NCBI GenBank assembly: GCA_963854735.1 | Contig: OY978100.1 | Span: 620,001-684,000, forward strand | Direction: 5' to 3' | Source: Marvania coccoides | Taxonomy: Eukaryota; Chlorophyta; Trebouxiophyceae; Chlorellales; Chlorellaceae | DNA length: 64,000 nt | In this document: piece after piece, positions 22,734-33,523 of the stretch | How the letters are laid out: each line of letters opens with the position of its first letter | How positions within the stretch are numbered: position 1 is the first letter of the stretch | The notes under the pieces: generated by a model | What the model was told of the DNA's origin: nothing | Seen by the model: only the letters and a program-made list of their open reading frames with translations | Database searches by the model: none | Translations under genes and position numbers: made by a program

Positions 22734-23605
22734 TCAACCTCCTCGCTGCCAAACAGACACAGCAAGCGCTGCCGCTGCCGCTGCCGCCACTGCGATCAGC
22801 ACCACCTTGCGCGACCTGGCCGCCAGCTTGACCGCCGCAATCACCGGAGACATCCAACCTACGCTGTAACCTCTAATAATAGCATTATTGTAGGCAAATG
22901 CAGCCTGGTGCTCAGCTATCAAAGCTGCCACCTCATCCGACGTTAAACTACTCTCCAGTGCGTCTAGGGCATCCTTCAGCGCCGCTTTCAGCTCTCGGGG
23001 TTGGCTTGAGGGGTACAGGAACGCCGTAGTACCGCCGTCACTCGGCGAATCTCCGAGCGCCAGGCCGCTCCTCACGATTTTTGAAATAATTTGGCCGCCA
23101 GATGCTACCGCGAGGTGCTGAGTGAAGGAGTGTGCGATAAGGAGCACGGGATGGTCTGCTGCGAGGTTGGAGAGGTGGCTGAGGTAGCTTTCGACAGCTG
23201 GAAAGCGGGAACGCCGGCGCAGCTCTTCTTCGCATTTGGGGCCCAAGAAGAAGCGGAGGTCCTCGCGGAAAGCTGCGGCGCGGAACAGTGGGCGTGATGC
23301 CGCGAGAAAGTCAGCCAGCCCTGCAGCGAAAGGAAGGAGAGCAAAAAGTTGGAGTGGCGGCGGCAACTTTTTGCATCTCAAACTATATATGGGGAAATCG
23401 TACTGGGGTCTGCAGAGGCGTGGGTTTCCAGGTGGTTCTCCAGGTGCTCGAAGATGAGAAAGAAACAGCCAATAGCGCCGGCGTAAATGTGGGTGTCAGC
23501 GAACAGGCCTACGAGACGAGAGTTCACCGCCATGTCTGATTTTCTGTGCGCGCGCTTCGACGCTTTTGACATGAACTGAACTGTGAGCGGAAGACCATTA
23601 CCCAT
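22734..23605 (-). CDS. HO: Heme oxygenase with C-terminal membrane anchor
   Basis: Cleaves heme to biliverdin, CO and iron. Exons 23605-23404 and 23320-22734 give 262 residues. Seen: proximal His20 in SKRAHRKSD, FADTHIYAGAIGCFFLIFEHLE (first helices), PLFRAAAFREDLRFFLGP, and the distal-helix region AHSFTQHLAVASGGQIISKI, the classic HO signature (AHxYTRYLxDLSGGQ). The last 25 residues include a hydrophobic Ala/Val-rich helix, as in ER-anchored animal HO-1, and there is no clear plastid transit peptide. Algal plastid HOs that feed bilin synthesis usually lack such a tail. The phase fit of the join is exact (CCC A|GG). The true start could lie further upstream. Confidence 0.88.
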
Positions 23606-24188
23606 TTTTGCTGTGAATTAAAGCGAATCCAGGGAAAAGTGATCGAGTGATCAAAAAAATTCCAACGTCATAGATATGAAGGGTAATGAAATAATAATGC
23701 TGAAAGAATAAAATGCACGGAGAGCCTCTTGCAAACCACAGGTTTTTGTCGTCCAGAAGCGTTTTTTTGACAATAATAACAAAACAATTTGAAAAACCCA
23801 CTATCAAAACCCTAATGGTAGCAGCACCTGCCCCCAAAGCTGGGTTTCGAAGATCACAAAAAATTAGTTTATCAGGTTTCGTTCATTGAGAAATGGGTGC
23901 TATCCTGAAAGCCGCGCCCACAAACTTCAAAAGGAAAAAACTGAGAAAAAAAATGTTTTATATATAGCCTAGACTAGAGATGCTCCGATAACAAGATATT
24001 GCATCAATTGTGTTTTTTTCAACTGCCACGCTACTAGTTGCGTCTGGGCCAACAACAAAAAATGTCAATTCGTTCGAATTTTTTATGTACCTCCCTGAAG
24101 ATGAGAATGTTGAAATATAACTTAGTTTCAGACGAGATCTGTGCCATATTCCTCCAGATATAAACATTTTATAGTATAAATATATATA
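23606..24188. other. AT-rich spacer HO / sulfotransferase
   Basis: Divergent 583-bp spacer, very AT-rich, with homopolymer A and T runs. Nothing recognisable. Confidence 0.4.
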
Positions 24189-25157
24189 ATGATGGAGATA
24201 CTCGGGTCCTATATTTCTATGAAGGCGTGTTGGTTGTTCATCGCCGCAGCGGTGGCCATATTTCTGATCTCTAGATCGCAGAAAACCACTGGGAACGCCA
24301 CGCTGGCCTCATTTTTTTGGCATACGCGGCCTATCTATGTTCAGATTTACCGCCGAGCGGCCCTATGCGTCACCGTGAATGGGACAGCGTTCCGACGCAT
24401 CATGCAGCCCACAGTGCCTCGCTCAGGAACAACTTTGACGGAAGAGTTGCTGGAGAATAAAACTGGAATTTCAGCTGAATTTTTTGCCGAACAAGAAAAC
24501 CGTACTTGGAGTTCTAGAAGCATGTCTTGGGCAAGAGCTTGTTGTTTTAACGACGATTGCACCAAGTGCAGAAGAGGAGGTGGAAGTGATCCGGCGTTTA
24601 TAAAGTCACACTATCCATATTTTAACGATACACGTGTTTTTTCTCAGATCAACAATTGCAGTGTCTCTGGCGTTGCGCTCACCATCCGCCACCCCATTGA
24701 CAATTATTTGGCTTGGTGGACTTTCATGAAGAGAAATAAAGGGCTTAATATTACTTCATTTTATCGCACCTGGCCATTGAAAAAATATTTAGAAACTTGG
24801 GCGCAACATCATTTATTTTGGTCTGACTTCACAGAGCGGGAAAATGTGTCATTTTTTCAGTATCGGTTTGAAGATTTATGTCGCAGCCCTGACGAAACTA
24901 TGGATCGATTGGTCAAGTTTGTTTTCGCAGAAACGCCAATTGAACGCAAAAGTTCATCACCAGTGGCTGGTATTGTCAACAGCAACACGCCATGCATTTT
25001 GAGGAATTTATGGCTTTCAGAAGCTAAATTTCTGCTGTCAGACAGCACGCGTTGGCGGGACTTACTAATGGACGAGCCTGTTGCAGGGTTATTAAAAAAA
25101 TTCAAGTACAATGCGGGGGAATTCACGTCTGTACTTTCTAATGTGCTAAACAGTTGA
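24189..25157 (+). CDS. Single-exon membrane-anchored sulfotransferase
   Basis: PAPS-dependent sulfotransferase-like protein of 322 residues. An N-terminal signal anchor (about residues 11-27) implies a type II Golgi enzyme. PAPS-binding 5'-phosphosulfate loop PRSGTTLTEELL at about 76-87 and 3'-phosphate motif LTIRHPIDNYLAWW near 175 are both intact. Several NxS/T sites (NKT, NRT, NDT, NCS, NIT, NVS) suggest glycosylation of a lumenal domain. Cys pairs include ACCFNDDCTKC. Unlike every other confident gene here it has no intron and its coding sequence is visibly AT-rich (AAA, GAA, TTT, ATT codons), unlike the GC-rich exons nearby. That points to a recent arrival by transfer or retroposition, or to weak codon selection. 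Substrate unknown. Confidence 0.8.
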   Translation: MMEILGSYISMKACWLFIAAAVAIFLISRSQKTTGNATLASFFWHTRPIYVQIYRRAALCVTVNGTAFRRIMQPTVPRSGTTLTEELLENKTGISAEFFAEQENRTWSSRSMSWARACCFNDDCTKCRRGGGSDPAFIKSHYPYFNDTRVFSQINNCSVSGVALTIRHPIDNYLAWWTFMKRNKGLNITSFYRTWPLKKYLETWAQHHLFWSDFTERENVSFFQYRFEDLCRSPDETMDRLVKFVFAETPIERKSSSPVAGIVNSNTPCILRNLWLSEAKFLLSDSTRWRDLLMDEPVAGLLKKFKYNAGEFTSVLSNVLNS

Positions 25158-25401
25158 ATATTGTGGTGAAGGAGGACTCGAGCGTGCTCAGTGTTCTTCC
25201 CCCTTTGCTTCTGAACTGAAAGTTTACATTTAATTTTGCATTGTAGAATGGACTACCAGTACTGCTTTCTTGAATCATTTGTTTCCACGTCGCCCAGCCC
25301 AGTCACCCCACAGAACAGAGTTGACGCAGAAGCTTTCCTTAACGTCTTTTAATTATCAATATTGAAATGCGTGAAGTAGCTTGGATCACATCAAATATGT
25401 A

Positions 25402-25432
25402 AGGCCGACTAAACTAGATTCCCGGTTCAGGC
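25402..25432 (+). repeat. Left terminal inverted repeat
   Basis: 31 bp, identical in reverse complement to 25786-25816. Confidence 0.9.
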
Positions 25433-25785
25433 TACCCCCCCCCTCTTGGGCGGGGGCAGGGCCGGTGGCGGGGGGTCGGGGTCGGGCATCACCCGGCGAT
25501 GCGGCACGGGGTAGCGACGAGGAGAATGCGTACGCGACGGCAGGTTTGGAGGAGGAGAGCGAGGAGGCGAGTGAAGGTCAGCGATAGAGGCGGTGGGTAC
25601 AGAACATGATTATTTTTGGCTCAAATTTATTTTTAAGTTTTTATTTTAAGTTTTATATTTGCATTTAAACACGTATAAGGTGTCTGGAGCTCTTAAACCC
25701 ACAGGCAGGGTGGTGTTACGCAATGTGACGAAATAAAACGAACGAACGACCCCCCCCCCCCCTCACCTCGCCGAGAAAAATGTTG

Positions 25786-25816
25786 GCCTGAACCGGGAAT
25801 CTAGTTTAGTCGGCCT
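25786..25816 (-). repeat. Right terminal inverted repeat
   Basis: 31 bp, identical in reverse complement to 25402-25432. Confidence 0.9.
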
Positions 25817-25848
25817 AAACCTTTACTACCGAGTTCCGTTTTTTTCTA

Positions 25849-25878
25849 ATACTGTACTGTACTATACTATACTATACT
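25849..25878. repeat. ACTGT/ACTAT pentanucleotide repeat
   Basis: Short tandem run of ACTGT then ACTAT units just outside the inverted-repeat element. Confidence 0.7.
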
Positions 25879-26151
25879 TGTTTCCTTCATATGCTACTTT
25901 GTATTGACGTTCAATTTATTTTTGTTTACGCTCAATGCAATTATTTTCGCCGACTTTATCAAAGGCTTTGGCGACCTCTGCTCCCTGTCTGCTTACGAAC
26001 TTTCCGCTAAATCACACAATCGAAAAACAAAAACCCGACATTTCCAATCATCTGCAAGACAATAACGACAAACGCATTTTTCTTCTTTTTTTCATTTACA
26101 TTTTATTTATTTATTTTCCGTATTTGCCTATTTTTCCTTTCCTTTCCGTTC

Positions 26152-27729
26152 TCACCCTGTCACCTGCTGCCAGGCCCCGTCCTGCGCCAGCTCGATGATG
26201 GCAGTCACATCCATGGGTGCCTTCGCCCCCCTCCCCCAGTTTGGCGGCGAAATTCTCTCGTACAGCCTGTCAGCGCAGTTGTACCTTGAAGAAAAAAGAA
26301 AAATAGACGGCATATAAAGAAGGGGGAAAATAAATGCCCCGATGTCGTTCAAATGGACCCAGCGAGACGACGAAATCACGCATTCTGCTGAGGAGATAAA
26401 TCCAAAGGCTTGTTGTTAAATTCGTGCACTCACTTATCGAATTTCTCCAGCGGCACCGCGCACGCCAGCGTCTCCATTGCCGCCTCCACCGCAGCCAGGT
26501 CCCCGTTGAAGGCGCCCTCCAGATAGCTGCGGTCGCCATAGTACGGCCGCCCATCGGCGTAGCTCACAGCCCGCACCACGTTGTTAACAATCAGGGTGGG
26601 AATATTTTTTCCAAACGCGCGCACGGTCTGCACGCCCATGGAAGCGAAGCGCTGCACCCTGACCTCTTTCTCGGCATTGGTTTCGCGCTTACCCTGGCTC
26701 GCGTTCCAGCGGATCTCGCCGAACCAGCGGGCAAAGGACAGCGCAGAAGCCTCGGAGAAGCCCTGCCGCTGGGCCACCACTTTGTACCACAGGCTGCTCA
26801 CGGGCGCTCTAAAATTAGATTAAGTAACAAAAAAAAAAACTCGAGTCACGTGTCCTATATTATTTATATTCCTTTGTGAATTCATTGGGTGGGGGTGGGG
26901 GTGGGGGTGGGGGTGGGGGTGGGGGAGGGGTACAGAGGAAGAAAGCCTACCTGTTGATGTTGACGACGAGACGCTGGCCTGGGGGGGGGTAGACAGGTGC
27001 CGCCTGGGGAGGGGCAGCTGGAGCTGCGGGCTGGGGGCGGCTGGGGATCACCAGCGGGGGGGCAGGGATGGAAGCTGGCGGCAGCTGAGGAGCGGAGGCA
27101 GCAGAAGGGCTGATGGTACGGGGGATGTACTGCCGCTGAGGAGGCGGCTTAGGAGGGGCAGTAGCAGGGGTGATCCCGCTGTCAGCTGGCCCCAGCGGCT
27201 CGGGTTTGGAAGGCACAGGCATGATGCCATCGGTGACTGAAAAAAGCTTTGAGTAGGGCCGAGGGGTGAAGGAAGGGCTGGTGGTAACAGTGCTGGCGGG
27301 GGTGCGCTTCATTACGGCCATGCGGCGCCGACGAGGGGAGGACGGGAGGGAAGAAGCAGCGGTGGCTTTGGCTTTGGGAGAAATGCTCGCAGAGGTCTGC
27401 TGGCAGGGGAGAGCAGCCGCAGGGGGGGTAGCAGCGATGGTAGGATCGCTCTCGACCGTGATTTGAGGAAGCTGCGCTGGAGGAGGGGCCATGGCAGCAG
27501 GCGTGGGCACGACGGGAGAGGGAGCCAAAAAAGGGGGGTCGCGGTCCCTTGGAGCGGCGCGCTGCAGCCTCTTTTTGCTGGCAGGCTTCTCAGGGGTTGA
27601 CATCTCGTCGGGAACCCGCTTTTCGCCCGAAAGGTCTATTATTCCGACCTCTCCTGTTTTATTAGACTTCCCGGCGACAGCCGCCCGAGAGCGTGTGCCC
27701 ATCATTCTTAGCGGATAGACGAGGTGCAT
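26152..27729 (-). CDS. Unrecognised protein with Pro-rich N-terminus and conserved-looking C-domain
   Basis: Exons 27729-26951, 26808-26434 and 26284-26152 join in phase to 428 residues. The first 260 residues are low complexity: basic patches (SRAAVAGKSNKTG, PRRRRMAVMKRTP) and Pro/Ala/Ser runs, probably disordered. The last 165 residues look like a folded domain with LWYKVVAQRQGFSEASALS, FARWFGEIRWNA, ASMGVQTVRAFGKNIPTL, YYGDRSYLEGAFNGDLAAVE and CADRLYERISPPNWGRGAK. I do not recognise the family. The start could be the ATG at 27729 or either of the paired ATGs eight and nine codons later. Intron 1 carries a (GGGGGT)n tract. It diverges from the BTB-Kelch gene by 722 bp. Confidence 0.7.
26886..26934. 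repeat. GGGGGT minisatellite in an intron
   Basis: About seven GGGGGT units on the plus strand in intron 1 of the gene read from the minus strand, so the transcript carries the C-rich strand. Could form a G-quadruplex in DNA. Confidence 0.8.
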
Positions 27730-28451
27730 AAAAAGTTAAAAAGCGCCTTTGAAGGGGAAGCTCCCTCGATATCTTCATGAAAGTCATTTCGGCCCCCCAC
27801 CCCTTTCTTCCTTCTTTTTAATTCACATTTTTTACGGCCGCGAAATTTTATGCGGTATGTGATATGCAAGCAAATGGCGTGCACCACCATCCTGTTTTGC
27901 AAAGCTCCTCTTGCAAGCTGGCCGTCGACCGCCCAACGGCGACGCTTTCTATTTCTAGAAATGGGCTTGCTCTGCTGTCTTCACATCATAATAGTTCTTA
28001 AATGCCCGTTTAAAAAATGCATGCGCAGAACTGCATCAGCTAAGGCTTGCGCAGCGTAACGCAGCTTATGGAACATTTATCAGCCGGCAGACGTAATTTC
28101 CTCATTCTTCGAAGTCCTTTACCATACTGACGTGTACCATTGTAATGTAAGTCCGCAGCAACATTCAGGACCAAACGCAATCCCGGTTGCATGAAGTAAA
28201 AATTTGAACAGAAAAAACGGGAGAGTTGGAAGGCCTTTAAAACCTTTGATATAAATATCAAACAAAAAATAGCCTTGGCAGTTTAATAAATTGTTGAATT
28301 TTTTTAATGAAATATGCGATTAATGTGTGCGCAGGGGTTGTTATGGACTATAAAGCGTCAAATCTCCTACGAATTCGAACAAACTAAAAAAAACTATTGA
28401 AAACAAAAAAACCAAGAATTAAACTGGCCTCGCAATTAATACTATTTTAAA
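27730..28451. other. Divergent spacer before BTB-Kelch
   Basis: AT-rich 722 bp between opposite start codons. Short open frames here have no coding character. No promoter element identified. Confidence 0.4.
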
Positions 28452-30479
28452 ATGATGATTGATGAATCAACTACCAGCTTTATCGAGCTGTGGAACGAGG
28501 GCAGCCTTTGCGATGTAGATGTAGGTTGAGACTTTTCGATTTTATTTCATTTTTTCCCTGTGGATTAACGCCCTCTCTCCAATCACATTGCACGCACCAA
28601 CAGTTGAGGACCGCGGACGGCGCCATCGTGCCGGCCCACAGGGTCGTTCTGGCCGCTGCCAGTCCTTTTTTCCGTGCGCTGTTTGCCGGCAGCGGGACTG
28701 AAATGAAGGAGGCAGGCACGACCGTGATTGACCTGCAGGGCGTGGACCACACCACCTTGCGCCTCCTGCTGAGCTCGGTGTACCGCAACAGCGCCAGCGC
28801 CGCTGTTACGGCAGACACCGTGGAAGGGTTGCTGGCAGCAGCAAGCTACCTCTCAATTCCAGCTGTCAGGGCGGCGTGCTGCAGGTTTCTGCACCGGGAG
28901 CTCAGCCTTGCGAATGCGGTGGACACCCTGCTGCTGTCGCACCGCTTCGACTGTGCGGGGCTCCGCTGCGATGCTGTGAGTTCAAGATTTTTGTCGAAAA
29001 ACGCTGCATTAAATTGAGCCCCAGCTGATTTTTTTGTTGATTTTTTAATCACAAGTTTCCCGTTTAACGGATGTTTGTGAAATTTATAATCCCTTCTGCT
29101 CCTTGGGCAGCTTCAATTCATTCAAGCCCAGATGGCAACGCTCCTCGGCTCTCCTCCCCCCGTGGTTGCCTCCCTGCAATCGCTGTCTCCCAGCCTGCTG
29201 CAAGAAGTCCTCTCCAGCGACGCCCTCGAGGTCTCCCGCGAGGCGGAAGTCGCCCAGGCGGCCGCAGTGTGGATGCTGGGGGACGCCGCACAGCGTGCGC
29301 AGCTCGCCGAAACTTTCTTATCCGCTGCGCGAGCTTCGCTGTCCCTGGCCGAGTGCGCGGCGGCCGTGGAGGCAGCTGCCGCCTCGCTCCGCGTTTCACC
29401 CTCTTCAGAGCAGGTGCAAACGCTGCAAAACGAGTGGCAGCGGGCGGCACTTGCTCGCCCCGCCGCCCATTCATTTTCGTGTCTTCCCCGCCAAGGCTCG
29501 CCCTTGGGGCTGATGGTGGTGGGGGGTGTGGACGAAGGCTGGCGCTGCCTGAAAACGGTCGAGCTGTACAATCCTCGGAGTGACAGCTGGCAGGCGGGAC
29601 CAGCCTCGCCCATTCCTTTCAACTTCAGTACTGCCTGTACTTTGGGGTCTTGCGCTTACGTCATCGAAGGCTCCGCTCACATGGCGGCGGCCCTGAGCTA
29701 CGACCGCCGAGAGGGGAGGTGGGAGCGACTGCCGCAGCCGCCCGCTGCGAGGATCAATGCCGCCGCTGCCCCGTTGCCTGGGGGGGTGTGCGTGCTGGGG
29801 GGGCGGGCGGGGACGGGGCGGGCGGGCACCTCGCTGCGCTCTGCGGAGCTGTTTGACCCCGTGCTGCGCAGGTGGAAAGAACTGGCGAGTTGCATAATTT
29901 ATTGCCACCTCTAGAATTCTCAGAAGACTTTGCGCAAATCATATTTTATTTAAAAACCTAATAAAATCTCTCTCCCTCGTCTTCCTCATCTTTCAGGCGC
30001 CCATGACCTCGTCCCGCGCCTCCCTGGCCGCCTGCGCCTTGGACGGGCGCATTTACGCCCTGGGCGGGCAGTCCGACCGCGCCACGCACGCTTCCGCAGA
30101 GTGGTTTGACCCAGGGGCAAATCGTTGGATCCCGGTCGAAGGCGAAATGTCGGTCCCTCGGAAGTACCTCGCTGCGGGGGCGGTGGGGGGGCAGGTGGTG
30201 GCAGTTGGCGGCGTAACCGCCGCCAGGCAGCGGCTGGCGAGCGCAGAAGCCTACGACCCCAGGGAGGGACGGTGGCGGGCGTTGCCGCCGCTGCCGGTGG
30301 CCCGCTCCAGCTTCGCTGGGGCGGTGCTGAACGGGGAGCTGTACGTGGCGGGCGGGAACGTAGGGGCGCATAGTGAGCCTTACGATGGCGTTGATTGTCT
30401 GTCGCTGGCGGCAGGGAAGTGGCGGCGGTGTGCGCCACTGGCGGCGGGCCGGTCAGGGCACGCCATGGCTCCCGTGTAA
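28452..30479 (+). CDS. BTB-BACK-Kelch protein (KLHL-like)
   Basis: Likely substrate adaptor of a CUL3 ubiquitin ligase. Exons 28452-28520, 28604-28975, 29111-29884 and 29997-30479 give 565 residues. The BTB domain spans residues about 12-115 (LCDVD then DGAIVPAHRVVLAAASPFF), the helical BACK domain 120-260 (SLANAVDTLLLSHRFDC, VVASLQSLSPSLLQEVL), and the kelch propeller from about 300 to the end with blades marked by double Gly (VVGGVD, LGGRAG, LGGQSD, VGGVTA, AGGNVG) and spaced Tyr/Trp. Intron 3 (29885-29996) needs a GC donor, CTG|GCGAGT; with it the blade reads WKELAPMTSSRASL without a break. The other introns are GT-AG. Substrate is unknown. Confidence 0.9.
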
Positions 30480-31574
30480 CAATAACAAGTGGAGAAAGAA
30501 TGTATGATTTGCACAGAAAGAACCATGATGAAATAAAGAAATTCAATTAATTTTGTCGACTGTTTTCTTTTGTTGATAGCAGCATAGCGTTTCATAAAAA
30601 ACATTAGCTCAGCATGTATTAAAAGTAAGAATAAAACAAAACGAGGGACAATAATCGAGAAAAATTCTTCAAAGTTTTTGGGAGGGTTGCATGAGGGCGC
30701 CCCTTACCGAATTTTCAAACACGGCATTGGCGGAAAAGTACATTCTATGCCGCTCAAGTATTGGCTGTCGCGCTTAAAACTGCAAGCAAAAAAAAAAAAA
30801 AAAAAAAAAACTTTCTCTGCACTCTGCTTTCCATGAGATTCCCCGCTGCTGTTCTGCCCATAGCATTCGAGCTTGTCTCCATGCATGATCATAATCATCT
30901 TGTCTGATTACAGCCTCATTTTAAACAAAAATTAGGAACGAGAACTGCGGGAAAAAAATTCGACACGCAAATAAAAATGAATAAATGAGGAGGAAGCAAC
31001 ACCAAACGAAGCGATTCAGTAGTTCGCTGTTTGAGAAGGGGTTTACTCACGCTGTGCATGCACCACACAATGGAAAAAAACCAAATTGACATTGGCGCAA
31101 GGGGCTCACACCAAACCAACCAGAGTAGGTGCCAAATATATATAACGCGGGGGAAAAACGTTGAATTGTTGACAATATTGTACAGAAGAATCATGTATGG
31201 GGAAAAAATCAAGTCCAGAAGGGGAAAAAAGGACAGCATCAAAAAAATAAAATAATCGCAAGCCTACTTTGAAGCAACTGCTGAGCTCAGAACAACAATA
31301 ACTGCAGCAGCTTTTTTTACTACTTGGTGGCACTCTTGCCAGCACCAATCAGCTGTAGTAAAAAATACCGCATCGCATCGGACAATATTTCTCTGCAAGG
31401 CCCCTTAAAAAAACGCCATCGACAGCGGGTACAAATCATTTTTTGGGGTCGAAAGAATTTGAATTCATGCTTAAAAACCAGGTTACTTCGGCTTCCATAC
31501 GAAGGAAAGGAAGGGATACGGAAGAAGAGTTCATGCCAAAGAAAAAAGCGAAGATAAATTACAATAAAAATGTT
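30480..31574. other. Convergent AT-rich spacer with A22 tract
   Basis: 1.1 kb between the 3' ends of BTB-Kelch and the kinase. It contains a homopolymer of about 22 A from 30787 and several AT-rich short frames without coding character. No RNA gene seen. Confidence 0.4.
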
Positions 31575-33523
31575 TCAGGCTTCCGATTTCGCAGCGCCCT
31601 TGGTACGGCCGCCGCCAAGTCCAGCAAACTTGCGCAGCCGCTTCAGCAGGGAGGTTTGCTGCACGGCGGGGGGCGGGATGGGAAGGGGCAGCTCATCAGA
31701 GTTGGTGGGGTCGAGGGAGGGCCAGGGGGAGGTGAGCGAGGTGGAAAGTGACATGGAGGACGATAAAGAAAGGGAGGAGTTTGAGGAAGAAAGGCCTTGG
31801 TCCAAGAAAGGATGCTTCAGCGCTTGTGCAGCGGTGGGTCGGTGAGCAGGGTCTTTGACCAGCAGGTGACGCACAAAATCGGCTGCCAGGGGGCTCACGC
31901 TGGCCCACTCGGGGCCGCTCTGGTCCAGGTCGTCCTCCTTGATAATGCGGCTGCAAAAACGAGCAAAAATATTTTGGGAAAAAAAGTCGAATATTATTAT
32001 TTAAGTCGAATATTATTATAATAAAGAACGATTTGGGGAGAGAATATGGAAATTACACCAAAAGAAGCGAAATTGTGCGCTTCGTGGATATAATTCAATA
32101 AACTCACAAAGTGCGCGCTGGGTCGGGGTCTTCTGGCGACTGGGGGTCGTTGAAAGGAAAGGCGTCTGTGAGCATCCACGCCGCCATCACGCCGGCCGCC
32201 CAAACGTCAGATTCCGGCCACCACTGCGCCCTGCACACCTCGGGCGCCATGTAAAAGATAGTACCAGCAGGGTGGCCCAGATCTGCCACAGGCAGCGCTC
32301 CGGGGGTGAATCGAGCGGCAATGCCAAAGTCGATGGCTTTCACCTCCGCGCGCTTGTCTTTCGACATACGCAGGAAGTTTTCGGGCTTGATGTCGCGGTG
32401 AATGACGCCGCGAGAGTGGCACGCCTCCACCGCCTGCAGGACGCCGCGCATGTAGCGCACGGTCTCCTTCTCGCTGAAGCGGGTGCGCTTCTGGGAGATG
32501 GGCCCGCCTTTGAACAGCTCCGTCACCAGGTAGATCTTGGTTTCGTCCTCGAACACGTCTTCCAAGCTCACAACGCTCGGCAGCCCCTTCAAACTCTTCA
32601 AAATTTCGATTTCGCCTCGCACCAGCTGCAGGTGCTGCGCCCGTGCCTGCTCGGGGGGCACGCCCTCTCCCATCCCCACCTCTGGGTCTTTGGAGATGCA
32701 CTTCACTGCCAGCTTCTTGCCGTCGGCACGTCGGATCGCAGTGTACACTGCGCCGCAGTTGCCTTTGCCCAACCGCCAGCCTGCCACATACTGCTCGTGG
32801 AAGTCCAGTTTGTAGCCGAGGTAGGGCGAAAGGCCCGACGTTTGGTCTGGACAATAGCACATCGTATCTGCAGGGAAAGGGAAAAGGTCAAACATACGCA
32901 GAGGTGGATGCTGAGGAAACCATGATGATGTGCTAAATAATAACAGCAATGGGGCTGGAGGGGCAGCACAGGAAAAGGGTGTTGAAAAAGCGAACAAAAA
33001 CGACGATTTTTTTTCTACTCACAACGCGAAGGCTCAGTACTCCTCACGATGCGGTAGTATTTGTGTTTATTGAGCCAGAGGCATTCAACATTTGAATTGA
33101 AAAGCAGCAGCACTGATGAAATCGCCTAGGTAAAATAAGTGCTGATGCGGAGGAAAGAAATTTCTTCAAGGAAAAAAAAGTGAAGCAAAATTGATTTTGG
33201 GGGAGGCTCCCTCACATTCAAACCTATATTGATGCAACCATGCCCCATGGCGCCGCAATTATTCCCGTATGCTGAAACAGAAGAAGAAAAATGTTTTTTT
33301 TTTTAACTTCAATTGGTTTATCGTGCCGTGTTCTTAATACCATGAAGCCCTGTATTAACATTAAAACTGAACGAGCATTATTTAATGCTTGACACTGTAG
33401 TTTCCCTTCTGGCAGCGGTTGGGTAAGAGGGATGGGGGCTACAGCTGTATCATCAGAAGCTTTGCCGTTTTGTTGGCGCATGGGACCTTTCCTGCATGAA
33501 ACATTCTGATCGACCGGCGACAT
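31575..33523 (-). CDS. Ser/Thr protein kinase, CDPK-like, no EF hands
   Basis: Sure exons 32867-32108 and 31950-31575 hold a complete kinase domain: Gly loop GKGNCGAVY, LAVKCISK (catalytic Lys), HRDIKPENFL (catalytic Asp), AIDFGIA (DFG), GTIFYMAPEV, DVWAAGVMAAWMLTDAFPF, and the C-lobe end LLVKDPAHRPTAAQALKHPFL, all in the style of CDPK/CRK kinases. The C-terminal tail is Ser-rich and then basic and carries no EF hand. Two upstream exons, 33125-33023 and 33523-33341, join in phase and begin with ATG at 33523, giving 473 residues; their coding character (WLNKHKYYRIVRSTEP) is fair. Without them the protein would start at 32862 (376 residues). The target and pathway cannot be told. Confidence 0.8.

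Larger units (their letters stand above)
25402..25816. mobile_element. 415-bp element with perfect 31-bp terminal inverted repeats
   Basis: Bases 25402-25432 (AGGCCGACTAAACTAGATTC onward) are the exact reverse complement of 25786-25816. Inside are a GC-rich part (25433-25590) with a short open frame, an AT-rich part, and C-tracts of 9 and 14 bases near the two ends. It has the shape of a MITE or other non-autonomous DNA transposon. No matching target-site duplication is evident beside the repeats. It lies in the gene-poor island between the sulfotransferase and the 26152 gene. Confidence 0.75.

Noticed and set aside
25381..25587. 67-residue frame inside the inverted-repeat element
   Set aside because: GC-rich low complexity, no start context and no similarity to a transposase.
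27850..28261. Short frames in the spacer before BTB-Kelch
   Set aside because: AT-rich, no motif and no splice structure.
33125..33523. Separate small gene at 33224-33523 on the minus strand
   Set aside because: Its first 61 codons join in phase to the kinase exons, so it is more simply the kinase 5' end, though this is unproven.
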